64,000 bases of DNA from Bdellovibrionales bacterium (lineage in GTDB: Bacteria > Bdellovibrionota > UBA1018), in assembly GCA_016786465.1 (NCBI GenBank), contig JAEUWC010000015.1:1-64000 (forward strand). The letters run 5' to 3'. Below, in pieces: positions 15,183 through 24,263 of the stretch. A program made the position numbers and the translations under genes. The notes beneath the pieces were generated by a model. That model had not been told where the DNA came from. It saw only the letters and a program-made list of their open reading frames with translations, and made no database searches. Each line of letters begins with the position of its first letter. Positions within the stretch are counted from its first letter, which is position 1.

Positions 15183-16939
15183 ACTTAATTCGCTTTCCCG
15201 CAGTCTTAGTCTTTTTTGCCTGGAGCACCCTTGCTTTAGTGCCTTCGTCCGCTTGGGCGAAGAAAGTCTTTACGGTCAAGGACTGCACTTTTGATGCATT
15301 GATTAAGTATTCCGAAGGCGGCACGAACAGTACGACGTCGCTGCGTAAAGAATCCAAGTGGATCGTGAAGCAGGAACATCAAGAACAGTTTTTGAATGAA
15401 TTGAAAAAAGACTACGACGGAAAAATCAAGCTTCGCGATGTTCCTGCTGAAGGAACACGAAACGTGACGACGACCGACTATGCGGTCGAAGTCCGGATTC
15501 CTAGCGGCAAGAAGGGCGTTCCGGATCGCCACGCGAAGCTACGGGTTCGTTCGTATGGTTCGCGTTTAGACGGAACTAAGGATCCGATCGAACTGGCAGA
15601 CGCATTCAAGGATAAGGCCAAGGTCGAATTGAAAATCGATCACCCGACCTTGGAAGACGTTGTCTACAAGCCTGGAATTACCATGAAGCGCAAAGATATC
15701 GATTTGCTTCTTGGGGGATATGAATCCTACAAGGCCAATATCAGTAAGGTTCGCGCGTCGACCAAGGCCCTTGAAGAAAACAAGGGACAAGATGGACTAG
15801 TGGACAAGATGTTTGAAAGCATTGAATCGCTTTATGAACAGCGTGCCGCAGCGCTTGGAAAGAATGCGCCCAAGAAATTGTACAACAACGCCAACATTCA
15901 ATACGAACGCGACGCCTATCGAATTGAAATGAAGGACTTGCGGTCAAATCCGCCCAAGAAAGTCGACGTTCAGATCACCATTGATCGCAGTGTTGAATTT
16001 CGAAACCCCAAAAACCCTTACGAAGTTTTGGCATCCTATCCCGATGATTATCGTGCGATTGAAATCAAGGTTCCGGTCGAATACGAAAACATGTCTTTGG
16101 AAGAACTGAAGAATGCGGTTCCTGAACTTTATGAACTGAAAAAGAAGTACGCACTTTTGAAGCAGGTTTCTGATGTCCCAGCTGGAAAGGGCAAGGCGGG
16201 TACTTTGGGGCAGTTGTTGGACGAAAAGAAGTCTTGGACCGAAAAGGTAAGCGAAAAGTTTCAGAAAAATGCGGTTGGGCGATTTGTCGTGGATCGCGCC
16301 TTGAAGACTTACACCAGTCACGCCTTGGTCTGGATTCCGGTGGGGATTTACCTTTACGCTACAACTGACCATTCGAAAGCGGACACAGCGAATATCTGGG
16401 CGAAGGTCAATCCGGTTTATCAAGACGCGGAAACGGGTCTACATGCTTTAGCCGACCGAATTGCCGTCAGCAGCGAGCAGGCGCTTCCCGTTTCCAAAGC
16501 GTTGGACCAGTTTCTTAAGGCAGCAGACGGCGTGCAAAAAACCGCAGGAAGTTCAAATCTTACCGAAAGAAAAGAATACCAGAATTTTGTGGCGTCGGTG
16601 AACGCATCGCTCGAGCGAACGTACTTAATGCGAAAGTCGGCTTACTTCGAACTGATATCGAATATTCAATCCTTAGAAGTGACTCAACCTAAGTTGGCAA
16701 CTAATGCAAAGAGTTCAGCCGAATTCAAGGGCACCGAGCGTGCCTATGTGCGCGACGCGCTCAGGTTCCACCTAGCTAGGACCAATGGTTCAACCGCTGT
16801 TTCCGTGATTCGGGACCAGATTATGAAGGACCTGGCGGGAATCACCGATCAGATGATGATTCGCCGAGAATTGGAAGATGCGATTCGGGAATCCGCGGGC
16901 TTTATTGGTGACCTGAGAAGGGAGCTGGCCAGCGAATGA
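15164..16939 (+). CDS. Exported VTC/triphosphate-tunnel-like domain protein
   Basis: About 590 residues with a Sec signal peptide (cleavage near SAWA). The start is ATG 15164, or TTG 15179, which would overlap the previous stop as TTGA. Residues 60-310 show strands with alternating charged residues as in VTC polyphosphate polymerases and other triphosphate tunnel enzymes: ESKWIV (63-68), KLRVRSYG (125-132), KVELKID (153-159), YERDAYRIE (247-255), VQITIDRSVEF (269-279) and AIEIKVPVE (298-306). The order, ending with an E-x-K strand, matches the VTC domain. A hydrophobic stretch (about 386-400) and a helical C-terminal region follow. VTC enzymes elongate polyphosphate from ATP in the cytosol, so an exported version would have to use another donor, degrade or merely bind polyphosphate. 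Family assignment is by pattern only. Confidence 0.62.
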   Translation: MQDGELNLIRFPAVLVFFAWSTLALVPSSAWAKKVFTVKDCTFDALIKYSEGGTNSTTSLRKESKWIVKQEHQEQFLNELKKDYDGKIKLRDVPAEGTRNVTTTDYAVEVRIPSGKKGVPDRHAKLRVRSYGSRLDGTKDPIELADAFKDKAKVELKIDHPTLEDVVYKPGITMKRKDIDLLLGGYESYKANISKVRASTKALEENKGQDGLVDKMFESIESLYEQRAAALGKNAPKKLYNNANIQYERDAYRIEMKDLRSNPPKKVDVQITIDRSVEFRNPKNPYEVLASYPDDYRAIEIKVPVEYENMSLEELKNAVPELYELKKKYALLKQVSDVPAGKGKAGTLGQLLDEKKSWTEKVSEKFQKNAVGRFVVDRALKTYTSHALVWIPVGIYLYATTDHSKADTANIWAKVNPVYQDAETGLHALADRIAVSSEQALPVSKALDQFLKAADGVQKTAGSSNLTERKEYQNFVASVNASLERTYLMRKSAYFELISNIQSLEVTQPKLATNAKSSAEFKGTERAYVRDALRFHLARTNGSTAVSVIRDQIMKDLAGITDQMMIRRELEDAIRESAGFIGDLRRELASE

Positions 16940-18999
16940 ATCAGCTTCTGAGTTTGGTTTTGATTTTAACGATGGTTCTTCAAACGGCATCGACGGTTGC
17001 GTCTGCTGACGGCGGAACCGAGTTTCGAGTCGCAGAACTGACGAACGCGATGGAGTCCGCATTGGCCTATGATCGTCGCGATTGGTTTGATGGCTTAGGC
17101 GCAGTGGCGCTGGCCATGACCAAGGAACCCGAAGTCCAGGCGCTTCAGAAAGTGGCCGACCGCGATCCGAAAAGTTCGGCTGCGAATGTAATGAAACGGT
17201 TCAACGAATCGTTTACGCGAATTGTGAATTTCAGAAGCATTTCAAATGAAATTGAAGGCAAGTGCGGACCCGAAGGCTTTCAGAATCTAAGTGGAATCGT
17301 GGTCGATGAACTTTCAGGCCAGAAAATTGCGGCTTCCGCTTGCATTCAACCTGCCAAAAGCCAAGCTTTGGATCTGGATCAAATTCAAGAAGGCATCATC
17401 CGTTCGGGGCTTCTTTTGGATGATCGATACCCTTCGGTCAAGCTCGACAAGCAAGAAGATGCTTGGGTTACTCCAAAGTTGGATTTCTACCTGAAGACTA
17501 AAGAAGAAGCTCGCCTAAACGCCTTGGAAACGGCGGTCTATTACCTGCATTCCAAGGGCTTAGGTTTTTCAACGGTCGTTCATCAAGGTCTTCAATCGGC
17601 CTGTGGCGCGGATTCTAGCTGCCGAAAAGATCTGACTTACATGGCCGAAAAGTTCGCGCTGAAATTGGATCATGCAAAGGCGCCCAAGGGATCAAAAGCG
17701 ATTGTTCCTGTTTTGCGCGAAAAGATGAAAGCCATCAACCAGGCCTTGAAGGCCGTCGATTCGCAGATCAATCGACGAGAAACCTGGAAGGGCGGGGAAC
17801 ATGGTAGTCGCGAACTTTCCATCGAGTATTCCTTTAAAGACGATGCGAAGGCCCGCGCCCTTTATGAAAATTATGTCCGGGTCTACAACGAAGCGATTCG
17901 CCAAGGACTGGGAACGCTTCTATTCACCGACGCTGTCGGCACCTTCAACGAATATGCCCAGTTGCGGCCTTTCAAGGCCGAAGTATTGTCGGCCCGCTAT
18001 CAGTTCTTAAAAGACCCCGCTCAGTTGACTGAAGCGCAAGTCGCGGAAGCCTTGCAAGAAGCGGCCGATGGCGTTGCGATGCACGCCAAGGAAACGGTGA
18101 ACACTAATGACTTTGATAGCTTGATCGAAGGGAATCCAGCCGCCGTGTCGCGGGTTTTGATGAACAAGCCGGAATACGCGCAGTATGCTTGTAAATCTTT
18201 AACCCGCATCCAGGACGCCGCGAAGTCTTGGAATAAGAAACGCAAGATTCTGCTTTGGGGTGGGGTCATCGTGGGCGCCGTCTTGACCGGCGGAACATTG
18301 GGCGCTGTTGCCGCTGGGGCTGTAGGTGCCACAACGGGTCTTGCGATCGCAGGAACCGCAGTGACGGCCTTGACTTTGCCTGCTGAAATCGCGGTTGCGC
18401 GTGAAGACTATCGCAATTACACGCTTCTGAAAGGCCGGGGCCTGGCCGAAAATCGGGCCGAAGATCTGGTCGAAGCTGAAAGTGCGTACACTGACTTTCT
18501 TTGGGACACCGGTGGTGCAGCGGCTTCAGCCGTATTCTTGGGCTTTGATGGCTGGACCGCCCTGAAGGGATTGGCCAAGGGTTCAATGGCGGTCAAGGGC
18601 ACTGAAGATGTCATGAAGATGACCGCGAAGGTTGCGAAAGAAGGATTGGATTTAACTGACGTTCGGAAGGTGGTTCCGCTTCTGCAAGACGATCTAGCGA
18701 AAAACGGCGAAAAAGTGATTCGTTCGGGCGATGAACTGATCATTCAACCGGCAAAGTTTGCGGACGATGCAGGATCGCTTAGCCATCTTGCAGGCGTTTT
18801 TCAGGACAAGGCCTTGGCTGGGATGGTTGACCAAATCAAGGTAGCGCCACGAAAATTCTGGGCCAACATGAATGGCAAGGTTGCTCATTTTGATCCGGAT
18901 ACCCGAACCTTGTACCTGGGTCGAGAATGGTTTGAAAACACCGCAGAAGCGGCAGCGAAACGAAAAGAATTCATTTCAAAGATGCTATCGTGTTCCTAA
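16936..18999 (+). CDS. Large exported protein with a Gly/Ala hydrophobic hairpin
   Basis: A 687-residue protein with a Sec signal peptide (cleavage near VASA), ATGA-coupled to the VTC-like gene. Residues 25-430 are mainly helical with scattered Cys (for example 'SACGADSSCRK'). Residues 434-486 form a hydrophobic, Gly/Ala-rich hairpin ('GAVLTGGTLGAVAAGAVGAT'), as in membrane-inserting or glycine-zipper segments. The last 200 residues end in a strand-rich part ('GKVAHFDPDTRTLYLGREWF') and a terminal Cys. The segment around 565-670 resembles the sort of C-terminal domains found in secreted effectors, but I cannot name one. It converges on the CotH-like gene 18 bases downstream. Confidence 0.75.
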   Translation: MNQLLSLVLILTMVLQTASTVASADGGTEFRVAELTNAMESALAYDRRDWFDGLGAVALAMTKEPEVQALQKVADRDPKSSAANVMKRFNESFTRIVNFRSISNEIEGKCGPEGFQNLSGIVVDELSGQKIAASACIQPAKSQALDLDQIQEGIIRSGLLLDDRYPSVKLDKQEDAWVTPKLDFYLKTKEEARLNALETAVYYLHSKGLGFSTVVHQGLQSACGADSSCRKDLTYMAEKFALKLDHAKAPKGSKAIVPVLREKMKAINQALKAVDSQINRRETWKGGEHGSRELSIEYSFKDDAKARALYENYVRVYNEAIRQGLGTLLFTDAVGTFNEYAQLRPFKAEVLSARYQFLKDPAQLTEAQVAEALQEAADGVAMHAKETVNTNDFDSLIEGNPAAVSRVLMNKPEYAQYACKSLTRIQDAAKSWNKKRKILLWGGVIVGAVLTGGTLGAVAAGAVGATTGLAIAGTAVTALTLPAEIAVAREDYRNYTLLKGRGLAENRAEDLVEAESAYTDFLWDTGGAAASAVFLGFDGWTALKGLAKGSMAVKGTEDVMKMTAKVAKEGLDLTDVRKVVPLLQDDLAKNGEKVIRSGDELIIQPAKFADDAGSLSHLAGVFQDKALAGMVDQIKVAPRKFWANMNGKVAHFDPDTRTLYLGREWFENTAEAAAKRKEFISKMLSCS

Positions 19000-19017
19000 C
19001 CCGCTGGGGTCCGGTCA

Positions 19018-20592
19018 TCACTTCAGCATCGATTCAAGAACTTTGAAGAAGTCTTCGACGTGGGCCTTCAAGCCGGGTCCAAAGTTGACTGGAAGCTTGT
19101 CGACTTCTTCCAGCATCTTTTTCTTCTGGGCCAGCATTTCTTTTCCGTACTTGTTGAATTCTTCCTTCCAGCGCCCTTTGTTTCCTTTGGATAGGTCAGA
19201 ATCGCTCCATCCGGATTCCCAGTGGACCGTCTTTGCATCGCGCACCCCTTCAAGTTCGGTCCGAATCAGTGTCAGATCACCGGGCACGTGATCGATGGCT
19301 TTCGAATATCCCATAGCCATGTCATAGGGGATGGGCGACCAGTAAATCGCTTTATCTTTGAAGTCTTTTTCTTCTTCCTTCTTCATCTTGTCGACTAGGA
19401 TCAAAGTGTTTTTTCGAATCCCAATCCAGTAATCGCGGTTCAATGCCAGGGCTTCGATCAACATCATTGGAATTCCCCGGGTTGGATCCGCTTTTTCGTT
19501 CGCCAGGTAATCAAAGAAGGTTTCGTAACCGGGCGTGCGATCGGAAATCATGGTCTTGTCATAACGTTTTTGTAGGTCCTTGTTGGGTTCCAGAAAAATT
19601 CCATAGTTCTTGTTCCAGACCTGATTCGTCTTTGAATCAATGTAAGTCATCATCACCAAGCGGGATTTCAAGTGGGGAAACCCGGTGGCTTCAGCCCACT
19701 TTTGTGTCAAGTATTCGTACAAGATCACCTTTTGGCCCCAGGCTTCTTTGCAGTGTGAAACCCATTTGATGTCATTGTCTTTCAGTGGATCAAAAAGAGT
19801 TCCCTGCACCGCAGGGTCGTCCTTCTTCCATTCGATTTTCAAAAGCGGAACCGGGCAGCTTCCACGGCCATGACCACGACGGCCAATTTTGACAGGAATA
19901 TCAGCCTTCTGATGCGGAATAATTAAGCGCGCATCCGATAACGGGGCGTCTTCGGCCCCGTAGCTTCGGTTAAAGCCTTCGACCGCTAATGCCGGCGACG
20001 AAAAAGGCCCATGAATTTCCATTTCCAAAACGGAATCGTCGTCAAAAAGACCGTTTCCTTTTTTCTTTTTCGCTTTCGCATCGGCTTCCAAGATGAAATC
20101 GCCCTTTAATTCCTGCATTCGACGCTTGATCATTTCTTCCAAGCGGCATTTCAGTTCTTGGTTCATTCGGGCGGTGTACTGTTCGATCGCTTTTTTGGGA
20201 TCCAGAATTCGAAGATCCAAGTCTTTCGCGTCAAGGTCGCCCTTAAAGACAATAGGTTGGTAGTCTTTACAAAGCGGGCGATTCTTATTGCCGCGAAAGT
20301 CTAGATCCAAATCTTTACCGCCCGTCAGCTTTAGGCGTTTGGCGCGATCGGGTTCAACGTCGCTCAGTTTAAATGCGTTTCCTTCACAATCGATGTATCG
20401 AAAAATGGAAATCTGGATTCCATCCATTCGGGCTGCCACGTCCTTGAATAGTTGCGCCGATTCGGCATCGGTCAATTGGGGCAGATTCGATCGATTTGCG
20501 GCTTCCAGGACCTGTGCTTCTTTTGCGTTCTTCTGGGCCCACGCGGTGGTCGAAAAAAACAATAATGTTGCGGCAACTAGAGCTGGCTTCAT
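19018..20592 (-). CDS. Exported CotH-kinase-like protein with N-terminal domain A
   Basis: A 524-residue protein from ATG 20592, which gives a clean signal peptide (TTAWA); the open frame to 20658 adds a polar extension and is rejected. Residues 37-106 (domain A) are closely similar to residues 28-97 of the protein at 21795: shared 'LF.DVA.R', DC.G..F.LS.VEPD, LTGG and G.KNR..C. Residues 185-440 resemble CotH proteins: 'VKIGRRGHGRG' as the Gly-rich loop, 'YEYLTQKWAEATGFPHLKSR' with 'NYGIFLEPNKDL' as the N-lobe to hinge region, then N385 and 'IYWSPIPYDMAMGY' in the place of the catalytic and metal-binding segments. CotH proteins are atypical secreted kinases. The second metal Asp of the usual D-x-D is not obvious, so activity is uncertain. 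Confidence 0.65.
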   Translation of the reverse strand: MKPALVAATLLFFSTTAWAQKNAKEAQVLEAANRSNLPQLTDAESAQLFKDVAARMDGIQISIFRYIDCEGNAFKLSDVEPDRAKRLKLTGGKDLDLDFRGNKNRPLCKDYQPIVFKGDLDAKDLDLRILDPKKAIEQYTARMNQELKCRLEEMIKRRMQELKGDFILEADAKAKKKKGNGLFDDDSVLEMEIHGPFSSPALAVEGFNRSYGAEDAPLSDARLIIPHQKADIPVKIGRRGHGRGSCPVPLLKIEWKKDDPAVQGTLFDPLKDNDIKWVSHCKEAWGQKVILYEYLTQKWAEATGFPHLKSRLVMMTYIDSKTNQVWNKNYGIFLEPNKDLQKRYDKTMISDRTPGYETFFDYLANEKADPTRGIPMMLIEALALNRDYWIGIRKNTLILVDKMKKEEEKDFKDKAIYWSPIPYDMAMGYSKAIDHVPGDLTLIRTELEGVRDAKTVHWESGWSDSDLSKGNKGRWKEEFNKYGKEMLAQKKKMLEEVDKLPVNFGPGLKAHVEDFFKVLESMLK

Positions 20593-20736
20593 CAGTTGCT
20601 TTTCGGTCCCCAGGGACCACTTCTTTAAAGGAAGGGTGTTTGCCCAGGGAAGCGTCATTCCTTTGGCATATTGCAGTTTCGCCTAAAGATTCAGGATCTC
20701 TAGGGAAGTGCCGAAAAGTCTCAAAAGGCTATAAGT

Positions 20737-21807
20737 ATGAAGAACAGAAAAATTCAATTCGTGGGCACATGGGCACTGGCTGTTTTTCTGATGGGCGGGG
20801 TTGCATCGCCGTTGCGGGCTGACGACAAAAAGTTGGACGCCGCTTTTCGCAAGGCCAGCAAGGCTATCAAAAAACTAGAGGCCGACTATACTGACGAAGT
20901 TTGCCAAAGCTGCGTACAGGACATGAAAAATGAACCCAAGTCAGGCGCCGCACGCTTTAGTGACCTTTTGGGGCGAATCAAAAAAGCACTGACGAATATT
21001 GATCCAAACGATCAGGGTGCGCTGGATCGTCTTCGTGCGGATTTATACCTGCTTCAGGCAGAACTGCGGCTGTTCATGAACTACACCAGCGCCGGCGTTG
21101 GCAAGGACCAATACACCAACTATGCCGGCGAAATGTCGGGAATGAACGCGCAGGTCAAGCAACTAGAAGATTCAATTGGCGGCTACCTAGAAACCCTTCG
21201 TTTGGGAAATAATGGAAACGCCGCCCTGGATCGAATCAAGGAAAGTCTGAAAAATGATGGCTGGCTGACTAGCGCAGATGGAAGCAACGCCAAGGTGGAT
21301 GGAATTCAAAAGTCGCTTGAAGCCATGAAATGGCAGGATGCGAAGACCGAGCGAAACATGCTTTTGGATCGCGTCGCCCAGCAGCTGGAATATGTTCAGA
21401 ACACGCACTATGACATGAACGAAGTTGAAGAAGGAATCCACGCCCTTCGCAAAGAGATGCGCTGGTACCGTTACTATGTTTCGGCCCTAACAACCTTGGA
21501 CGCCGAAGGAAATTCAGTCGCGCTATTAGCAACGACGGATGATCACTGTCCGTCGCAAGGGCGCGCTCCGGCGGCAGATGCCTTCAAGACGGGGTATACC
21601 TGCAAAGTTTCGGCTTGCTTGGTTCAGGATTACCGTTCGTTGGAAAGCGAAATGACCGGACTGAAGAAGCGGGGAGCAGACGCGATGAATGCCGGAAAGA
21701 AAGCCGGTGACGAAATCACAAAGCGGGCTGACGAAATCATGAAAAGCCTTCATGCGAAGAAAATTCCCCAGCTTCTGGCAAACCAGGTGCGAGCATGCAA
21801 ACTTTAG
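20737..21807 (+). CDS. Exported CHAD-like helical protein with Cys-rich C-terminal domain B
   Basis: A 356-residue protein with a Sec signal peptide (cleavage near LRA). It is almost wholly helical. 'EEGIHALRKEMRWYRYYVSA' (231-250) fits the second His motif of CHAD domains (H-x-x-R-x-x-x-K/R-x-x-R-Y) residue for residue: H235, R238, R242, R245, Y246. 'LDRLRADLYLLQAELRLF' (96-113) could be the matching first helix without its His. CHAD domains bind polyphosphate. After it comes a Cys cluster (C271, C289, C294, C354) that is repeated in the next protein. The gene is divergent from the CotH-like gene and overlaps the next one by 13 bases. Confidence 0.68.
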   Translation: MKNRKIQFVGTWALAVFLMGGVASPLRADDKKLDAAFRKASKAIKKLEADYTDEVCQSCVQDMKNEPKSGAARFSDLLGRIKKALTNIDPNDQGALDRLRADLYLLQAELRLFMNYTSAGVGKDQYTNYAGEMSGMNAQVKQLEDSIGGYLETLRLGNNGNAALDRIKESLKNDGWLTSADGSNAKVDGIQKSLEAMKWQDAKTERNMLLDRVAQQLEYVQNTHYDMNEVEEGIHALRKEMRWYRYYVSALTTLDAEGNSVALLATTDDHCPSQGRAPAADAFKTGYTCKVSACLVQDYRSLESEMTGLKKRGADAMNAGKKAGDEITKRADEIMKSLHAKKIPQLLANQVRACKL

Positions 21808-23252
21808 TTTCGATTCTTGTATTGGCACTGGCAAGCCCGGCTTTCGCACAGAAGCAGGTGCAGAAACCTTTGACATCAATGCAGCTAAAGAAGCTTTTCA
21901 ACGACGTCGCCGGACGACTAAGCCAGGAACAGCGTCAGCGTTTTCGTCAGTTGGACTGCCAAGGAATGGGCTTTACGCTTAGCCAGGTTGAACCGGATGC
22001 AGCCGCCCGGGCGACGTTGACAGGTGGATTGATGGACGACTTGGCCTTTAAAGGGGACAAGAATCGCGACATCTGCGCCGAAATTCGCTTGGCCCAGGAA
22101 AAGGTTGCGAAGGCGATGGAAGAAGCCGTAGTTCCGCAAAACGAATTGAATCAGGTGGATGTAAATCCTGAAAAAGTCGCGAAAGAACTGGAAGATATTA
22201 AAATTGAAGTTCTGAAAGAAAAACGGGAACCACCCAAGTGGTTGATGGATGCGATTTCATTGGTCGAAAGCCGATTGAAGTCCGTGGATACTAAAAATAA
22301 GTCGGCCTATGCGGTTCGCGACGAAAGTTTTCGAATTGCTTTGTTTAATTTGGAATATCAACTGAAGGCTTACCGAGGAATCTACAAAGTCAAAAAAAGT
22401 GGTGACGAAAAGGAAAAAAGTCACGGTGATGATCAATCACAGGTAGCCGGTGTCGTTGTTGCGGCAAAAGTTGAAGCAAAGAAAGACGACGACAAGGGCG
22501 AAAAGAAAAAGAACAAAGGAAAAGAAAAGAAGGACAAAGGTGCTAAAAAGAGCGACGCAAAGAAAGACCAAGATGCGCCATCCGGCGCAGATCAAGTTTT
22601 GAAGGCGGGACTTTTTAAAACTTCGGATGACCTTTACGAGCGCGTGAAGGGACTTGAAGACGCGTATTCACACGGCGCTTCGGATTCGGAATTCTACAAG
22701 ACCCTTTGCAAGGACAAGTGGATCGAAGCAGACAAGACGATTCTTAGCGAAATCAAAGATTTCACAGGAATTCTGAAGTTTAACGATGAAAAAGCCGAGC
22801 GAGCCGCAATCTTTAATTCGATTGGTAAGTGGATGAAGGGTGTTCACGAAAAAGTCGAAAACACGGTCCAGAAAAAGGGTAAAGAAGAAGATCGCTACGA
22901 CTTTGCAAAGAAGGAAGAAGGCGTTCACGAATTCCGTCGTGACATTCGCGGGTTCACCTATTTCCAACGCGCTTTTCCAGGGTTCTTTGAAACCAGTTCA
23001 GAAAGCTGCCCGCTGAAGGGTGGCAAGTACACACCAGGTCGTGTGAACGATCATGGGGCTTGCGTGCTTTCCGAATGCTTGGTGTACGACGCGGCCCACA
23101 CGCAAGGATCGGTTTGGGGAAGCTATCGTGAAAACAACGATGGCAAAGACGTCTATGACCTTGCCGAAAAGATCTATAAAAACGAAACCCTGCTGCTTTT
23201 GTCGCGTCAGCTGAAAGAATGCGGCGGCAAGACGTTTTCAGACGGAAAATAA
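21795..23252 (+). CDS. Exported two-domain protein: domain A, Lys-rich linker, CHAD-like domain B
   Basis: A 485-residue protein with a Sec signal peptide (cleavage after AFA). Residues 28-97 repeat domain A of the CotH-like protein encoded nearby. Residues 200-262 are a Lys/Asp/Glu linker of low complexity ('EKKKNKGKEKKDKGAKKSDA'), suited to contact polyanions. Residues 373-476 repeat domain B of the preceding protein, starting at EEGVHEFRRDIR and keeping the Cys pattern (C405, C423, C428, C475). It is therefore a mosaic linking its two neighbours, which argues that all three proteins work together. Its start lies inside the preceding gene, so translation is coupled. Confidence 0.7.
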   Translation: MQTLVSILVLALASPAFAQKQVQKPLTSMQLKKLFNDVAGRLSQEQRQRFRQLDCQGMGFTLSQVEPDAAARATLTGGLMDDLAFKGDKNRDICAEIRLAQEKVAKAMEEAVVPQNELNQVDVNPEKVAKELEDIKIEVLKEKREPPKWLMDAISLVESRLKSVDTKNKSAYAVRDESFRIALFNLEYQLKAYRGIYKVKKSGDEKEKSHGDDQSQVAGVVVAAKVEAKKDDDKGEKKKNKGKEKKDKGAKKSDAKKDQDAPSGADQVLKAGLFKTSDDLYERVKGLEDAYSHGASDSEFYKTLCKDKWIEADKTILSEIKDFTGILKFNDEKAERAAIFNSIGKWMKGVHEKVENTVQKKGKEEDRYDFAKKEEGVHEFRRDIRGFTYFQRAFPGFFETSSESCPLKGGKYTPGRVNDHGACVLSECLVYDAAHTQGSVWGSYRENNDGKDVYDLAEKIYKNETLLLLSRQLKECGGKTFSDGK

Positions 23253-23280
23253 GCAGCCAATTCTTTGACGCAGATGCGCC

Positions 23281-23300
23281 AAAAGTAGCAGGCACCTTTA
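23281..23300 (-). repeat. Interspersed hairpin-like repeat, copy 1
   Basis: Read on the minus strand this is TAAAGGTGCCTGCTACTTTT. Its 18-base core is identical to the copy at 58705 and differs by one base from the copy at 28422. The sequence is nearly self-complementary (AAAG...CTTT ends, GC/GC inner pairs). It lies in the 99-base gap between two + strand genes. Confidence 0.85.
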
Positions 23301-23351
23301 GCCCTGGGCAGGTCTTGCCGATGAGACCTAGGACAGGGGTGACACAGTTTC

Positions 23352-24263
23352 ATGCGTTCAGCCGCAGCGAAGAAAAAATCAGGTCCTTTTGCTAAGACCA
23401 ACGCCGAGTATTCCGATCTGCTGGCCAAGCTGCAGGACATTCCGACGCTTCCCGTGGTTGCTATGCGGGTCAATGAGCTGATCAACGACCCGACGTCTTC
23501 GAGCGTCGACATTGCGGACGTCTTAAAAAAGGACCAAGTCCTGACCGCTAAGATTCTTCGCCTAGTCAATTCTTCTTACTACGCGATTCCTGGGGGCGTA
23601 TCCGATGTCCAGCGTGCGCTGGCGTTCTTGGGTTTCAACACGCTGGCACAATTGGTTCTTGGCCTTTCGGTCTTTTCAGTCTTTACCGGCGAAGACACCG
23701 AACAATTTTCGATGGTCGACTTTTGGCGCCACGCTTTGGCCACTGCGATTTGCAGCGAAGTATTGGCCAAGCGTCTGGACTATCCAAAGCCCGAAGAAGC
23801 TTTCACTTGTGGGCTTTTGCACGACATCGGCAAGTTGGTTCTTCATCAAATCGATAAAGATCGCTTGCTTGCAATCGTCGCCGAAGCCAATCGTCGTGAA
23901 AGCACTTTCGTGGAAGTTGAACGGGAATGGGACCTTCCTGGGCATTCGTTTCTGGGCGAAGTCATTGCAACCAAATGGGGATTGCCCCAAGTGATTCGTT
24001 TGGCCATTCGCTATCACCACTTTGATGTCACCAACATGCAAAGCATCTTGGCGTCCGCAAAGCCCGTCATTCAGATGGTTCGTTTGGCAAACCAGATCTG
24101 CATCAAGAATCAAATGGGAAAATCGGGCGACTGTTCCAAGGGTGAAATCACCGAAGACATGTTGAAGCCTTTGGGCCTGAAGTTAACCGATATCCCCGGA
24201 ATCGAAGAACAAGTCGGAAAAGATATGGAAAGGGCAGGAGCATTCTTCAGTGCCTACCGCTAA
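23352..24263 (+). CDS. HDOD-domain signalling protein
   Basis: A 303-residue cytoplasmic protein with one HDOD domain (about 20-220), a catalytically altered relative of HD phosphohydrolases used as a signalling or scaffolding module. Family marks are LPVVAMRVNELI, 'DQVLTAKILRLVNSSYYAIP' and 'GLLHDIGKLVL' (H157, D158). The first HD ligand positions are otherwise not typical of HD-GYP, so I do not expect c-di-GMP hydrolysis. It is first in a three-gene operon with a histidine kinase (14-base overlap) and an NtrC-type regulator and may feed into that pathway. Confidence 0.93.
   Translation: MRSAAAKKKSGPFAKTNAEYSDLLAKLQDIPTLPVVAMRVNELINDPTSSSVDIADVLKKDQVLTAKILRLVNSSYYAIPGGVSDVQRALAFLGFNTLAQLVLGLSVFSVFTGEDTEQFSMVDFWRHALATAICSEVLAKRLDYPKPEEAFTCGLLHDIGKLVLHQIDKDRLLAIVAEANRRESTFVEVEREWDLPGHSFLGEVIATKWGLPQVIRLAIRYHHFDVTNMQSILASAKPVIQMVRLANQICIKNQMGKSGDCSKGEITEDMLKPLGLKLTDIPGIEEQVGKDMERAGAFFSAYR

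Noticed and set aside
23308-23325. Possible sigma-54 promoter before the HDOD gene (TGGGCAGGTCTTGCC)
   Set aside because: The GG and GC are nine bases apart, not the ten that a -24/-12 promoter needs.
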